Below the pieces are notes generated by a model. It searched no databases, was not told the origin of the DNA, and saw only the letters and a program-made list of their open reading frames with translations. 64,000 nt of DNA, from contig NZ_CP045809.1 in the NCBI RefSeq assembly GCF_025273675.1, positions 992,001 to 1,056,000 on the forward strand, given 5' to 3'. Shown here in pieces: positions 7,908 to 16,067 of the stretch. The position numbers and the translations under genes are program-made. This DNA comes from Gordonia pseudamarae (GTDB lineage: Bacteria > Actinomycetota > Actinomycetes > Mycobacteriales > Mycobacteriaceae). Numbering within the stretch: position 1 is the first letter of the stretch; each line of letters opens with the position of its first letter.

Positions 7908-8822
7908 GTGGCCGATGAATTGTCAGGAAAGATCGCAGTCGTCACCGGCGGCGCCTCGGGTCTGGGTGAAGGCATTGTCGAGAAATTCATTGCCGAAGGC
8001 GCGAAGGTGACCATCGCCGACATCGACGAGGCGGGCGGCGCCGCGCTGGCCGAACGGCTGGGGGACGCGGCGGAGTTCGTCCGTGTCGATGTCGCCGTAC
8101 CCGCCGAGCTGGCGTCGCTGGTCGATCACGTCGTGGCCACCCATGGTCGTATCGACGTCATGGTCAACAACGCCGGCGTCTCCGGTGCGATGCACCCGAG
8201 TTTCCTCGACGACGACCTGGCCGACTTCCGCCGCGTCATGGACGTCAACATGCTCGGAGCGATGGCCGGCACCCAGGCCGCCGCACGGCGCATGGTGGAG
8301 ACCGGCGGCGGATCGATCGTCAACATCTCCTCCATCGGTGGCATCCAGGCGGGGGGCAGCGTGATGAGTTACCGTGCCTCCAAGGCCGCCATCATTCACT
8401 TCTCCAAGTCGGTGGCCATCGAACTGGCCGAGCACAACATCCGGGTCAACACCATTGCTCCGGGCAACATCCCCACACCGATCCTGGCCGCCTCGGCGGC
8501 CAAGATGGGCGCCGACGTCGAGGCGTTCACCGCGATGGTGCGGGCCGTCATGGCGGCCAACCGGCCCCTGGAGCGCGAAGGCACGGCCGAGGACGTGGCG
8601 GACGCGGCGCTGTTCTTCGCCTCCGATCGGTCGGGGTACGTCACCGGCACGCTGCTCCCGGTGGACGGCGGTACCGTGGCAGGTCCGCCCAACAAGCTGA
8701 AGACCGGTGCCGGTGCCCAGCAGGGTTCCGGACAGCAGGGTTCCGGACAGCAGGGGCCGGGACAGCAGGGTTCCGGACAGGGTGACACCGAACTCGTCGG
8801 CGCGTCGGCCTCTCCGGAGTAG
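7908..8822 (+). CDS. Short-chain dehydrogenase/reductase with a repetitive C-terminal tail
   Basis: Residues 1-260 form a classical SDR: the cofactor motif TGGASGLG near residue 13, NNAGVSG near 87, a catalytic Ser in SSIGG, and YRASK (Tyr-x-x-x-Lys) near residue 155. The sequence RVDVAVP suggests NAD(H) binding. It oxidises or reduces an alcohol/ketone on the pathway substrate. The GTG start at 7908 follows a purine-rich site. After the normal SDR end (VDGGTVAGPPNKLK) comes a tail of about 40 residues with four QQGSG-type repeats that is not part of the fold. It is the first gene of the plus-strand arm. Confidence 0.9.
   Translation: MADELSGKIAVVTGGASGLGEGIVEKFIAEGAKVTIADIDEAGGAALAERLGDAAEFVRVDVAVPAELASLVDHVVATHGRIDVMVNNAGVSGAMHPSFLDDDLADFRRVMDVNMLGAMAGTQAAARRMVETGGGSIVNISSIGGIQAGGSVMSYRASKAAIIHFSKSVAIELAEHNIRVNTIAPGNIPTPILAASAAKMGADVEAFTAMVRAVMAANRPLEREGTAEDVADAALFFASDRSGYVTGTLLPVDGGTVAGPPNKLKTGAGAQQGSGQQGSGQQGPGQQGSGQGDTELVGASASPE
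8718..8780. repeat. 15-bp tandem repeat (4 copies) in the SDR tail
   Basis: The unit CAGCAGGGTTCCGGA occurs at 8718-8732, 8733-8747 and 8763-8777. A variant with two changes sits at 8748-8762. It encodes a Gln-Gln-Gly-Ser-Gly repeat beyond the conserved SDR domain. Confidence 0.95.
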
Positions 8823-9137
8823 TGACCCGCTGTGGGCGGCGTGGCGTGAGACATATCGCGGCGCCGCCCACGGCACGGCCCTGACCGATGAGTGGGACCG
8901 CCGATCGCGGACGTTCGGAACGGGTCCATAGCATCTGGACAGATGACGCCCTACCTGCACCGGCGGGATCAGGCCGTCGGCCCCGGACCAGAGCCCGTCG
9001 AGCCCGCCATAGCGCGGTCCGGAGTCCTGGACGGAACGCCACGGACCGCGGTTGCGGCATCCGCACAAGACACCTACATAGACACGACGCACGCACCGAT
9101 ACGTACAGCCCAGGAATCAAGGATCGAGGACGCCCGC
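8823..9137 (+). promoter_or_regulatory. Intergenic leader before the first P450 gene
   Basis: The 315 bases between the SDR stop and the P450 start carry the hairpin at 8832-8871 and then no recognisable structure. The P450 frame stays open back to 8892, but those 82 residues do not resemble a P450 N-terminus. A clear GAGGA ribosome-binding site at 9126-9130 supports the start at 9138. Confidence 0.5.
8832..8871 (+). terminator. Possible terminator hairpin after the SDR gene
   Basis: A 10-bp perfect stem GTGGGCGGCG (8832-8841) pairs with 8862-8871 across a 20-base loop, starting 9 bases after the SDR stop. The loop is long and there is no T tract, so it may only attenuate. Confidence 0.45.
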
Positions 9138-10370
9138 ATGACCGAGACCGTGACAGAAGTCCACAACGACACGGCACCGTACTTCCCGATGGAACGCGAC
9201 ATGCGGTGCCCGTTCGCTCCGCCGGAGGGCACACGGGTGCTGCGGGAGCAGAACCCGGTGAGCCGCGTCGAGATCTGGGACGGCACCGAGCCGTGGCTGA
9301 TCACCGGTCTGGCCGAACTCAAGTCGCTGCTCAAGGATCCGCGGATCAGTGTGGACGAGTCCAAGGAGGGCTTTCCGCACTGGAACGAGGGCATGAAGGC
9401 CAATGTCGCGATGCGCCCCAAATCGGTGTTCAACAGCGACGGCAAACAGCACTCGCACTTCCGGCGGATGATGACCAAGGCGTTCACCCCCAAACGTGTC
9501 AACGCGCTGCGACCGTTCCTGCAGGAGACCACCGACAAGCTGATCACGGACATGCTGTCCGGCCCGAAGCCCGCGGATCTTGTTGAGTCCTTGGCACTTC
9601 CGTTGCCCTCGATCGTGATCTCGCAGATGCTGGGCATCGGCTACGAGCACCACGGCTTCTTCCAGGAGAACGCGGTCAAGAGTGTCGACCGGTATGCCAC
9701 GCCGGAGCAGAACATGGAGGCCTTCGCGGCCATGTTCATGTTCATGTACGAGCTGGTGGAAAAGAAGATGGCCGAACCCACCGACGACGTGATCGGTGAC
9801 TTCGCGATCCGGGCCAGGGACGGGGAGATCGACGCCGCCGAGGCCGCGCAGATGGGTCTGGGCCTGCTGATCGCCGGCCATGAGACCAGTGCCAACATGA
9901 TCTCCCTCGGCGTGCTCGCGCTCCTGCAGAATCCGGAGCAGCTCGCGATCATCAAGGAGACCGAGGACGAGGATGTCATCGCCAACGCCGTGGAAGAACT
10001 GATGCGGTATCTGGGCATCATCCACAACGGGCAGCGCCGGATCGCCACCGATGATATCGAGATCTCCGGGCAGACCATCAAAGCCGGCGACGGTGTGATC
10101 GTCGAGCTGGCCTCCTCCAATTGGGATCCGCGCGCGTTCGAGAACCCCGAGAAGCTCGATCTTCGGCGTAATGTTGTGCAGCACACGGGGTTCGGATTCG
10201 GTCCGCACCAGTGCATCGGCATGATGCTGGCCCGCGCCGAACTGCAGATCGTCTTCAAGTCGATCTTCCGGCACGCGCCGAACCTCGCCGTGGCATGCCC
10301 GATCGAAGACATCGAGTTCAAGTCCGACAGGCTCGCCTACGGCGTGTACACGCTGCCTGTCACCTGGTAG
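9138..10370 (+). CDS. Cytochrome P450 (first)
   Basis: The 410-residue soluble bacterial P450 shows the oxygen-binding I-helix motif AGHETS (near residue 246), the K-helix ExxR in EELMR, and the haem-binding loop FGFGPHQCIG with the cysteine ligand near residue 358. It would hydroxylate a hydrophobic substrate using a ferredoxin and reductase encoded elsewhere, since none lies beside it. The ATG at 9138 is preferred because GAGGA lies 7 bases upstream. The position between an SDR and a ketosteroid-dehydrogenase-like gene suggests hydroxylation of the imported compound. The stop codon falls inside an 18-bp tandem repeat. The CYP family cannot be assigned by eye. Confidence 0.93.
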   Translation: MTETVTEVHNDTAPYFPMERDMRCPFAPPEGTRVLREQNPVSRVEIWDGTEPWLITGLAELKSLLKDPRISVDESKEGFPHWNEGMKANVAMRPKSVFNSDGKQHSHFRRMMTKAFTPKRVNALRPFLQETTDKLITDMLSGPKPADLVESLALPLPSIVISQMLGIGYEHHGFFQENAVKSVDRYATPEQNMEAFAAMFMFMYELVEKKMAEPTDDVIGDFAIRARDGEIDAAEAAQMGLGLLIAGHETSANMISLGVLALLQNPEQLAIIKETEDEDVIANAVEELMRYLGIIHNGQRRIATDDIEISGQTIKAGDGVIVELASSNWDPRAFENPEKLDLRRNVVQHTGFGFGPHQCIGMMLARAELQIVFKSIFRHAPNLAVACPIEDIEFKSDRLAYGVYTLPVTW

Positions 10371-10409
10371 GTCCCCGTCACCTGGTAGGTCCCTGTCACC
10401 TGGCAGGCC
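10357..10409. repeat. 18-bp tandem repeat (3 copies) spanning the P450 stop codon
   Basis: Units lie at 10357-10374, 10375-10392 and 10393-10409 with one to three differences between neighbours; the core is GTCACCTGGTAGGTCC. The first copy encodes the last residues VTW and the stop, so the gene end was duplicated into the intergenic region. Confidence 0.95.
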
Positions 10410-10460
10410 ACCGAGCTCGACAATCCAGCCCCGCAACGATTTCAACGAACGAGGATCGCA

Positions 10461-12200
10461 ATGCCCGAATGGGACCACGTCACGGACCTACTGGTGATCG
10501 GATCCGGTGGAGGGTTGGTCGGCGCCCTGCGCGCCGCGGCCCTGGGCCTGGACGTCGTGGTGGCCGAGAAGACCGACAAGATCGGCGGTTCGACCGGGAT
10601 GTCCGGCGGAATCGTCTGGCTCCCCGACAATCCGCTGATGAAGCGCGAAGGCGTGCCGGATTCGCTCGACGATGCCCGTGCCTATTTCGACTCGGTGGCG
10701 GGTAAGGCCGAAGAGTGCTCACCGGCGTCGTCGCAGGCGCGGCGGGAAACCTACCTGACCGCCGGCAACGAGATGTTCGACTTCCTCGAGGACGAAGGCG
10801 TGCGGTTCGTGCGCTGTGAGGGCTACAGCGACTACTACTCGGGTGCCCGGGGTGTGGTCGGCGGGCACGCACGGTCCCGGTCGGTGGAAGCGGTGGCATT
10901 CGATACCCGTGAGCTGGGGGAGCAGGCCGGGCTCCTGCGTCCCCCGGTGGCCGGTGACCTCACCATGTACACCTACGAGGCCGGGTACGTGTCCAATCTT
11001 CGTACGCGCAAGGGCATGTCGGTGATGGCGCGGGTGATGCGCCGCACCATCGGCGGCCGGTTGCGCGGCAAGAAGTTGGTCACCAACGGTGCCGCGCTCA
11101 TCGCGCACCTGCTCAAGGCGCTCGGCAATCGCGGCGTGCCGGTGTGGACCGAGACGTCGCTGGTCGAACTGGTCGTCGCCGACGGCACGGTGGTCGGAGC
11201 GGTCCTGAACAAGGGTGCGCCCGGCGACGGGAAAGGCGGCGGCCGGACCCTGCGGATCGGTGTCCGCGGTGGTGTCTTGCTCGCCGCCGGTGGATTCTCC
11301 CGCAATCAGCGGATGCGCGACGAGTTCGCGGGTGATCAGCCGGGGCAGGTCGCGTGGACCAGCGCGAACCCCGGCGACACCGGTGAGGTCCTGCGGCTGG
11401 CGATGGGTATCGGCGCGGCGACCGACATGATGGACGAGGGCTGGTGGATGCCCTCATGGTTGCTCGCCGACGGAACCCCGTCGATGACCTTGTCCGAGCG
11501 CTGCAAACCGCACTCGATCATCGTCGACACCCACGGCAATCGGTACTTCAACGAGGCGGTCGCGTACCAGGAGGCCGGGCAACTCATGTTCGCCCACGAG
11601 AAGAAGACCGGCGGTGCGCTGCCGTCCTGGCTGATCATCGACTCCCGGCACCGTTCGCACTACACCTTCGCCACGGCCGCGCCCGGGATGACCCCGCGCA
11701 CATGGATCGCCGATGGTGTGATGAAGAAGGCCGCGACCCTCGACGACCTGGCTCGCCAGTGCGGTATCGACCCGGTGGCGTTGGCGCGAACCGTCGAACG
11801 ATTCAACGGGTTCGCCCACACGGGTGTGGACGAGGACTTCCACCGCGGTGAAGGCGATCACGAACGCTATCAGGGTGACGCCACCCACCGGCCCAACGCC
11901 TGCCTCGGCGCCATCGCCAAGGCCCCGTTCTACGCGGTCGCGATGTACCCCGGTGACATCGGCACCAACGGCGGACTGCTGTGTGATGAGGCCGGGCGCG
12001 TGCTGAACACCGACGGAAACGTGATCAGCGGTCTGTACGCCGCCGGCAACTGCACGGCGTCGGTGATGGGGCGCAAGTATCTCGGCGCCGGCGCGACGAT
12101 CGGTCCGTCGGTGATCTTCTCCTACGTCGCCGCCGCGGACGCCGCCCGGCGCGTCGCCGCAGACGCATCCACGTCCTCCCCGGTGAACTCCGAGCAGTAG
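10461..12200 (+). CDS. FAD-dependent dehydrogenase of the 3-ketosteroid delta1-dehydrogenase type
   Basis: The 579-residue flavoprotein begins with a dinucleotide-binding motif (LLVIGSGGGLVGALRA) followed by EKTDKIGGSTGMSGG, and ends with the FAD-closing segment GLYAAGNCTASVMGRKYLGAGATIGPSVIF. This arrangement is characteristic of the KstD / fumarate-reductase-like family, including the Tyr-x-Gly-x-Gly-Ala-Thr stretch near the C-terminus that in KstD (Tyr-Pro-Gly-Pro-Gly) carries a catalytic tyrosine. It would introduce a double bond next to a ring ketone. Family placement is firm; that its substrate is a steroid is not shown. It is flanked by two P450 genes in one direction, pointing to joint ring oxidation. 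Confidence 0.88.
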   Translation: MPEWDHVTDLLVIGSGGGLVGALRAAALGLDVVVAEKTDKIGGSTGMSGGIVWLPDNPLMKREGVPDSLDDARAYFDSVAGKAEECSPASSQARRETYLTAGNEMFDFLEDEGVRFVRCEGYSDYYSGARGVVGGHARSRSVEAVAFDTRELGEQAGLLRPPVAGDLTMYTYEAGYVSNLRTRKGMSVMARVMRRTIGGRLRGKKLVTNGAALIAHLLKALGNRGVPVWTETSLVELVVADGTVVGAVLNKGAPGDGKGGGRTLRIGVRGGVLLAAGGFSRNQRMRDEFAGDQPGQVAWTSANPGDTGEVLRLAMGIGAATDMMDEGWWMPSWLLADGTPSMTLSERCKPHSIIVDTHGNRYFNEAVAYQEAGQLMFAHEKKTGGALPSWLIIDSRHRSHYTFATAAPGMTPRTWIADGVMKKAATLDDLARQCGIDPVALARTVERFNGFAHTGVDEDFHRGEGDHERYQGDATHRPNACLGAIAKAPFYAVAMYPGDIGTNGGLLCDEAGRVLNTDGNVISGLYAAGNCTASVMGRKYLGAGATIGPSVIFSYVAAADAARRVAADASTSSPVNSEQ

Positions 12201-12254
12201 ACGCTCCCAAGGATTTACAAACATCAACCCCAGCCCATGCGAGAGGCCCATTCC

Positions 12255-13448
12255 GTGACAAGCACCGCGAGCAATGTGAAGTACGATCCCTATGATCTGA
12301 CGCTGAACGCCGACCCGTATCCGGCGTTCGCCGCGATCCGCGAAGAGCAGCCGCTCTATTACAACGCCGATCACGACTTCTACGCGTTGAGCAGGTACGC
12401 CGACGTCAATGCGGCGCTCGTCGACTTCAAGACGTTCAGTTCGGCGCGCGGCGCCATCCTGGAACTGATCAAGGCGAACATCCCGATCCCGCCCGGCGTG
12501 GTGATCTTCGAAGATCCGCCGATCCACGATATCCACCGGAAGCTGTTGTCGCGCATGTTCACCCCCAAGAAGGTGCTGGGTCTGGAAGGCCAGATCCGCG
12601 ACTACTGTGCCGCCTGCCTCGATCCGCTCGTGGGCACCGGCAACTTCGACTTCGTCAAGGATCTGGGCTCGCAGATGCCGATGAAGGTGATCGGTATGCT
12701 CCTGGGCATTCCCGAAGAGGATCAGAGCATCATCCGAGACTTCGCCAACGATCAGATGCGCACCGAGGACGGCAAGCCGATGAAGGCCGCCGAGGAGGGT
12801 ATGACCACCGCGGGCAACTTCGAGGCGTACATCGACTGGCGGGCCGAGCATCCATCGGACGACATCATGACCGAACTGCTCAACGTGGAGTTCAAGGACG
12901 AGGAGGGGGTGGTCCGCAAGCTGCGCCGCGAGGAACTGCTCACGTACCTGAACGTGGTGGCCGGGGCCGGGGCCGAGACCACCACCCGGCTGATCGGCTG
13001 GTCCGGAAAGGTTCTGGCCGAACATCCCGACCAGCGCCGCGAACTCGCGCGGGATCCGTCGCTCATCCCCAACGCGATCGAGGAACTGCTGCGTTTCGAG
13101 CCGCCCGCGCCGCACGTCGCGCGGTACGTGACCCGCGACGTGGAATACTACGGACAGACGGTCCCGGAGGGCAGCGTGATGCTGATGCTGCTGGCCGCCG
13201 CCAACCGTGACTCGCGGGAGTTCCCCGACGGCGACACCTTCGACATCCATCGGGATATCAAGGCGCACCTCACCTTCAGTGCCGGGCGGCACCTGTGCCT
13301 GGGTATGGCGCTGGCCCGGCTCGAAGGCCGGATCGCACTGGAGGAGATCCTCAAACGGTTCCCCGAGTGGGAGGTCGACCTGTCGCAGGCAGCGCTCTCG
13401 CCGACGTCGACGGTCCGGGGCTGGGACACTTTGCCGGCGACCATCTGA
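12255..13448 (+). CDS. Cytochrome P450 (second)
   Basis: The 397-residue P450 has I-helix AGAGAETT (near residue 237), ExxR in EELLRFEPP, and haem loop FSAGRHLCLGMALARLE with the cysteine near residue 347. It differs from the first P450 in the haem loop and I-helix, so the two are not recent duplicates. I prefer the GTG at 12255 because GAGAGG lies 9 bases upstream, whereas the ATG at 12237 has no ribosome-binding site. It probably acts on the same imported substrate at another position or step. No dedicated ferredoxin gene is adjacent. Confidence 0.93.
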   Translation: MTSTASNVKYDPYDLTLNADPYPAFAAIREEQPLYYNADHDFYALSRYADVNAALVDFKTFSSARGAILELIKANIPIPPGVVIFEDPPIHDIHRKLLSRMFTPKKVLGLEGQIRDYCAACLDPLVGTGNFDFVKDLGSQMPMKVIGMLLGIPEEDQSIIRDFANDQMRTEDGKPMKAAEEGMTTAGNFEAYIDWRAEHPSDDIMTELLNVEFKDEEGVVRKLRREELLTYLNVVAGAGAETTTRLIGWSGKVLAEHPDQRRELARDPSLIPNAIEELLRFEPPAPHVARYVTRDVEYYGQTVPEGSVMLMLLAAANRDSREFPDGDTFDIHRDIKAHLTFSAGRHLCLGMALARLEGRIALEEILKRFPEWEVDLSQAALSPTSTVRGWDTLPATI

Positions 13449-13508
13449 GTCGCGATCTCGTATCAACTCGTTGCATCAAATGAAATATCCAAGCACACAG
13501 GAGGATTC

Positions 13509-14345
13509 ATGACTGGTCGGGTAGCGGACAAGGTTGCCTTCATCACCGGAGCGGGACGTGGCCAGGGTCGGGCACACGCTGTCCGGCTCGCGGAAGAAGG
13601 CGCCGACATCATCGCGATCGACGTGTGCGCCCCCATCGACGGCGTACCCTTCGATCTCTCGAGCGAAGAGGACCTGGCCGAGACGGCCGAACTGGTCAAG
13701 GCGCAGGACCGCCGCGTCGTCACCGCCAAGGTCGACGTCCGCGATCTCAACGGTCTCACCGAGGCCGTGAAGTCGGGTGTCGAGCAGCTCGGACGTCTGG
13801 ACATCGTCGTGGCCAACGCCGGAATCGCCACCGGCGGTGACAGCCTGGCCGACATGGACGAGAAGACCTGGCGGGACATGATCGATGTCAACCTCACCGG
13901 TGTGTGGCACACCGCCAAGGCGGCGATTCCGCACATGATCGCGGGTGGGCGTGGCGGTTCGATCGTGTTGACCAGCTCGGTGGGCGGCCTCAAGTCGTAC
14001 CCGTTCTGCGGGCACTACGTGGCCGCCAAGCACGGTGTCGTCGGTGTCATGCGCACCCTGGCGCTGGAGCTGGCCCAATACAACATCCGGGTCAACACGG
14101 TGAACCCGTCGCAGGTCAATACCGCGATGATCATGAACGAGGCCACCTACAAGATGTTCCGCCCCGACCTCGAACACCCGGGGCCGGAGGACTTCGCGCC
14201 GCTGTCGCAGATGATGCACGTGCTGCCGGTGCCGTGGGTCGAGCCCGAGGACGTCGCCAACGTGGCACTGTTCCTCGCCTCGGACGAGGCCCGGTACATC
14301 ACCGGTCTCACTGTTCCGGTCGATGCGGGCGCCTGCCTGAAGTAG
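13509..14345 (+). CDS. Mycofactocin-type short-chain dehydrogenase
   Basis: The 278-residue SDR has TGAGRGQG near residue 14, ANAGIA near 102, TSSVGG and YVAAKHG (catalytic Tyr and Lys). Relative to classical SDRs it has an insert after the second strand (CAPIDGVPFDLSSEEDLAETAELVKAQ), the mark of SDRs that hold their nicotinamide cofactor tightly and are thought to pass electrons to mycofactocin. A strong AGGAGG site precedes the ATG. It lies directly upstream of yrbEA, so it is likely the gene just before the mce transporter in the same transcript. It probably oxidises an alcohol made by a P450. Confidence 0.92.
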   Translation: MTGRVADKVAFITGAGRGQGRAHAVRLAEEGADIIAIDVCAPIDGVPFDLSSEEDLAETAELVKAQDRRVVTAKVDVRDLNGLTEAVKSGVEQLGRLDIVVANAGIATGGDSLADMDEKTWRDMIDVNLTGVWHTAKAAIPHMIAGGRGGSIVLTSSVGGLKSYPFCGHYVAAKHGVVGVMRTLALELAQYNIRVNTVNPSQVNTAMIMNEATYKMFRPDLEHPGPEDFAPLSQMMHVLPVPWVEPEDVANVALFLASDEARYITGLTVPVDAGACLK

Positions 14346-14394
14346 GAGCAGACGTCGCGGGAACCGAATCACACATCGCTGTAAGGGGAGAGGC

Positions 14395-15192
14395 ATGAGC
14401 ACCAACACCGCGCCGGGGGGCGGCGGTATCGTCGCCCGGTACTCGTCGGGGCCTCTCAAGGCGATCGGCGGCTTGTTCCTGATGACCGCGGACGCCGCCC
14501 GGTTCGCTTTCCACAGGCCGTTTCAGACCCGGGAGTTCATCGACCAGTCCTGGTTCGTCGCCCGGGTGTCACTGATTCCTACTGTGCTGGTGGCGATCCC
14601 GTTCACCGTGCTGGTGAGCTTCACCCTCAATATCCTGCTGCGCGAGCTCGGCGCCGCCGACCTGAGCGGCGCCGGGGCGGCCTTCGGCGCCGTTACCCAG
14701 GTGGGACCGATGGTGACGGTACTCATCGTCGCCGGGGCGGGTGCCACCGCGATGTGCGCCGACCTGGGATCGAGGACCATCCGCGAGGAGATCGACGCGA
14801 TGGAGGTGCTGGGCATCAATCCGGTACAGCGCCTGGTCACTCCACGGGTGCTGGCCTCGGGGCTGGTGGCGGTGCTGCTCAACAGCCTGGTGTGCATGAT
14901 CGGTATCGGTGGCGGCTATGTGTTCTCGGTGTTCGTGCAGGGGGTGAATCCGGGTGCCTTCGCGGCCGGAATCACCCTGCTCACGGGCACCCAGGAGGTG
15001 ATCATCTCCTCGGTCAAGGCGCTGTCGTTCGGCCTGATCGCCGGGATCGTCGCCTGCTATCGCGGCCTCATCGTGACCGGTGGGGCCAAGTCCGTCGGCA
15101 ACGCCGTCAACGAGACCGTCGTCTACGCGTTCATCGCGCTGTTCGTTGTGAACGTCGTGATCACCGCCGTCGGTGTGCAATTGAGTAGGTGA
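14395..15192 (+). CDS. yrbEA: YrbE/MlaE family permease subunit A of the Mce transporter
   Basis: The 265-residue membrane protein has five to six hydrophobic segments and the MlaE signature EEIDAMEVLGINPVQRLVTPRVLA in the middle. YrbE proteins form the inner-membrane channel of Mce ABC-like lipid and sterol importers, energised by an MceG ATPase that is usually encoded elsewhere and is absent here. AAGGGGAG ahead of the ATG is a good ribosome-binding site. It is followed 7 bases later by its partner yrbEB. Which mce operon (1 to 4) it corresponds to cannot be fixed without comparison. Confidence 0.95.
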   Translation: MSTNTAPGGGGIVARYSSGPLKAIGGLFLMTADAARFAFHRPFQTREFIDQSWFVARVSLIPTVLVAIPFTVLVSFTLNILLRELGAADLSGAGAAFGAVTQVGPMVTVLIVAGAGATAMCADLGSRTIREEIDAMEVLGINPVQRLVTPRVLASGLVAVLLNSLVCMIGIGGGYVFSVFVQGVNPGAFAAGITLLTGTQEVIISSVKALSFGLIAGIVACYRGLIVTGGAKSVGNAVNETVVYAFIALFVVNVVITAVGVQLSR

Positions 15193-15199
15193 GCAGGTC

Positions 15200-16063
15200 A
15201 TGGCAGTTGTTCCGTCACTGATTCCGAGCGTCCGCCACCCGCGGATCAACCGTGAGCTCCGCAGGCCGATAGTCGGTCTCGGCCGGCTCGGAGACCACGC
15301 GATCTTTTACGCGCGTGCGCTGCGCAGTGTGCCGCACGCGGCGATCCACTATCGGCGCGAGACGATCCGGCTCATCGCCGAAACCAGCATGGGTGCGGGC
15401 AATCTCGCACTCATCGGCGGTACCGTCGTCATCGTCGGATTCCTCACCCTGGCAACTGGCAGCACGCTGGCGGTGCAGGGGTACAGCTCGCTCGGCGACA
15501 TCGGCATCGAGGCGCTGACCGGATTCCTGTCGGCATTCATCAACGTACGAATCGCGGCCCCCGTGGTCGTCGGTATCGGTCTGGCCGCCACATTCGGGGC
15601 CGGTGCGACCGCGCAACTCGGGGCGATGCGGATCAACGAGGAGATCGATGCCCTCGAATCGCTGGGTATCAACCCGATCGCGTATGTGGTCGGTACCCGG
15701 ATCGCCGCGGGGATGATCGTGATCGCCCCGCTGTACGCCATCGCGCTGATCGCCTCGTTCGCCGCCTGCCGCTTCACCACGGTGGTGCTGCTCGGGCAGT
15801 CCTCGGGTCTGTACGCGCACTACTTCACCACCTTCCTCAATCCGCTCGACCTGGTGTGGTCGTTCGTCCAGGCGTTCGTGATGGCGCTGCTGATCCTGCT
15901 GATCCACACCTATTTCGGATTCTTCGCCAGCGGCGGTCCCTCGGGTGTCGGGGTGGCTGTGGGCGACGCCGTACGGACCTCGCTGGTCGCGGTGGTCACC
16001 GTGACACTGCTGGTGGCCCTGGCGATCTACGGATCCAACGGAAACTTCAACCTCTCGGGCTAG
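15200..16063 (+). CDS. yrbEB: YrbE/MlaE family permease subunit B of the Mce transporter
   Basis: This 287-residue polytopic membrane protein is the second MlaE-type permease, with the signature NEEIDALESLGINPIAYVVGTRIAAGM. It has an N-terminal amphipathic stretch (HYRRETIRLIAETSMGAG) before the first membrane span, as usual for YrbEB. With yrbEA it should form the heterodimeric permease. The mceA start follows 4 bases after its stop, which implies tight co-translation. Confidence 0.95.
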   Translation: MAVVPSLIPSVRHPRINRELRRPIVGLGRLGDHAIFYARALRSVPHAAIHYRRETIRLIAETSMGAGNLALIGGTVVIVGFLTLATGSTLAVQGYSSLGDIGIEALTGFLSAFINVRIAAPVVVGIGLAATFGAGATAQLGAMRINEEIDALESLGINPIAYVVGTRIAAGMIVIAPLYAIALIASFAACRFTTVVLLGQSSGLYAHYFTTFLNPLDLVWSFVQAFVMALLILLIHTYFGFFASGGPSGVGVAVGDAVRTSLVAVVTVTLLVALAIYGSNGNFNLSG

Positions 16064-16067
16064 GGAC

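Noticed and set aside
8892..9137. An 82-codon N-terminal extension of the first P450
   Set aside because: No similarity to P450 N-termini, and a clear ribosome-binding site precedes the ATG at 9138.
11454..13466. A 670-codon antisense frame opposite the KstD-like and second P450 genes
   Set aside because: High-GC genes commonly leave long open frames on the opposite strand. This one lacks a ribosome-binding site and recognisable domains, while both plus-strand genes have complete catalytic motifs.
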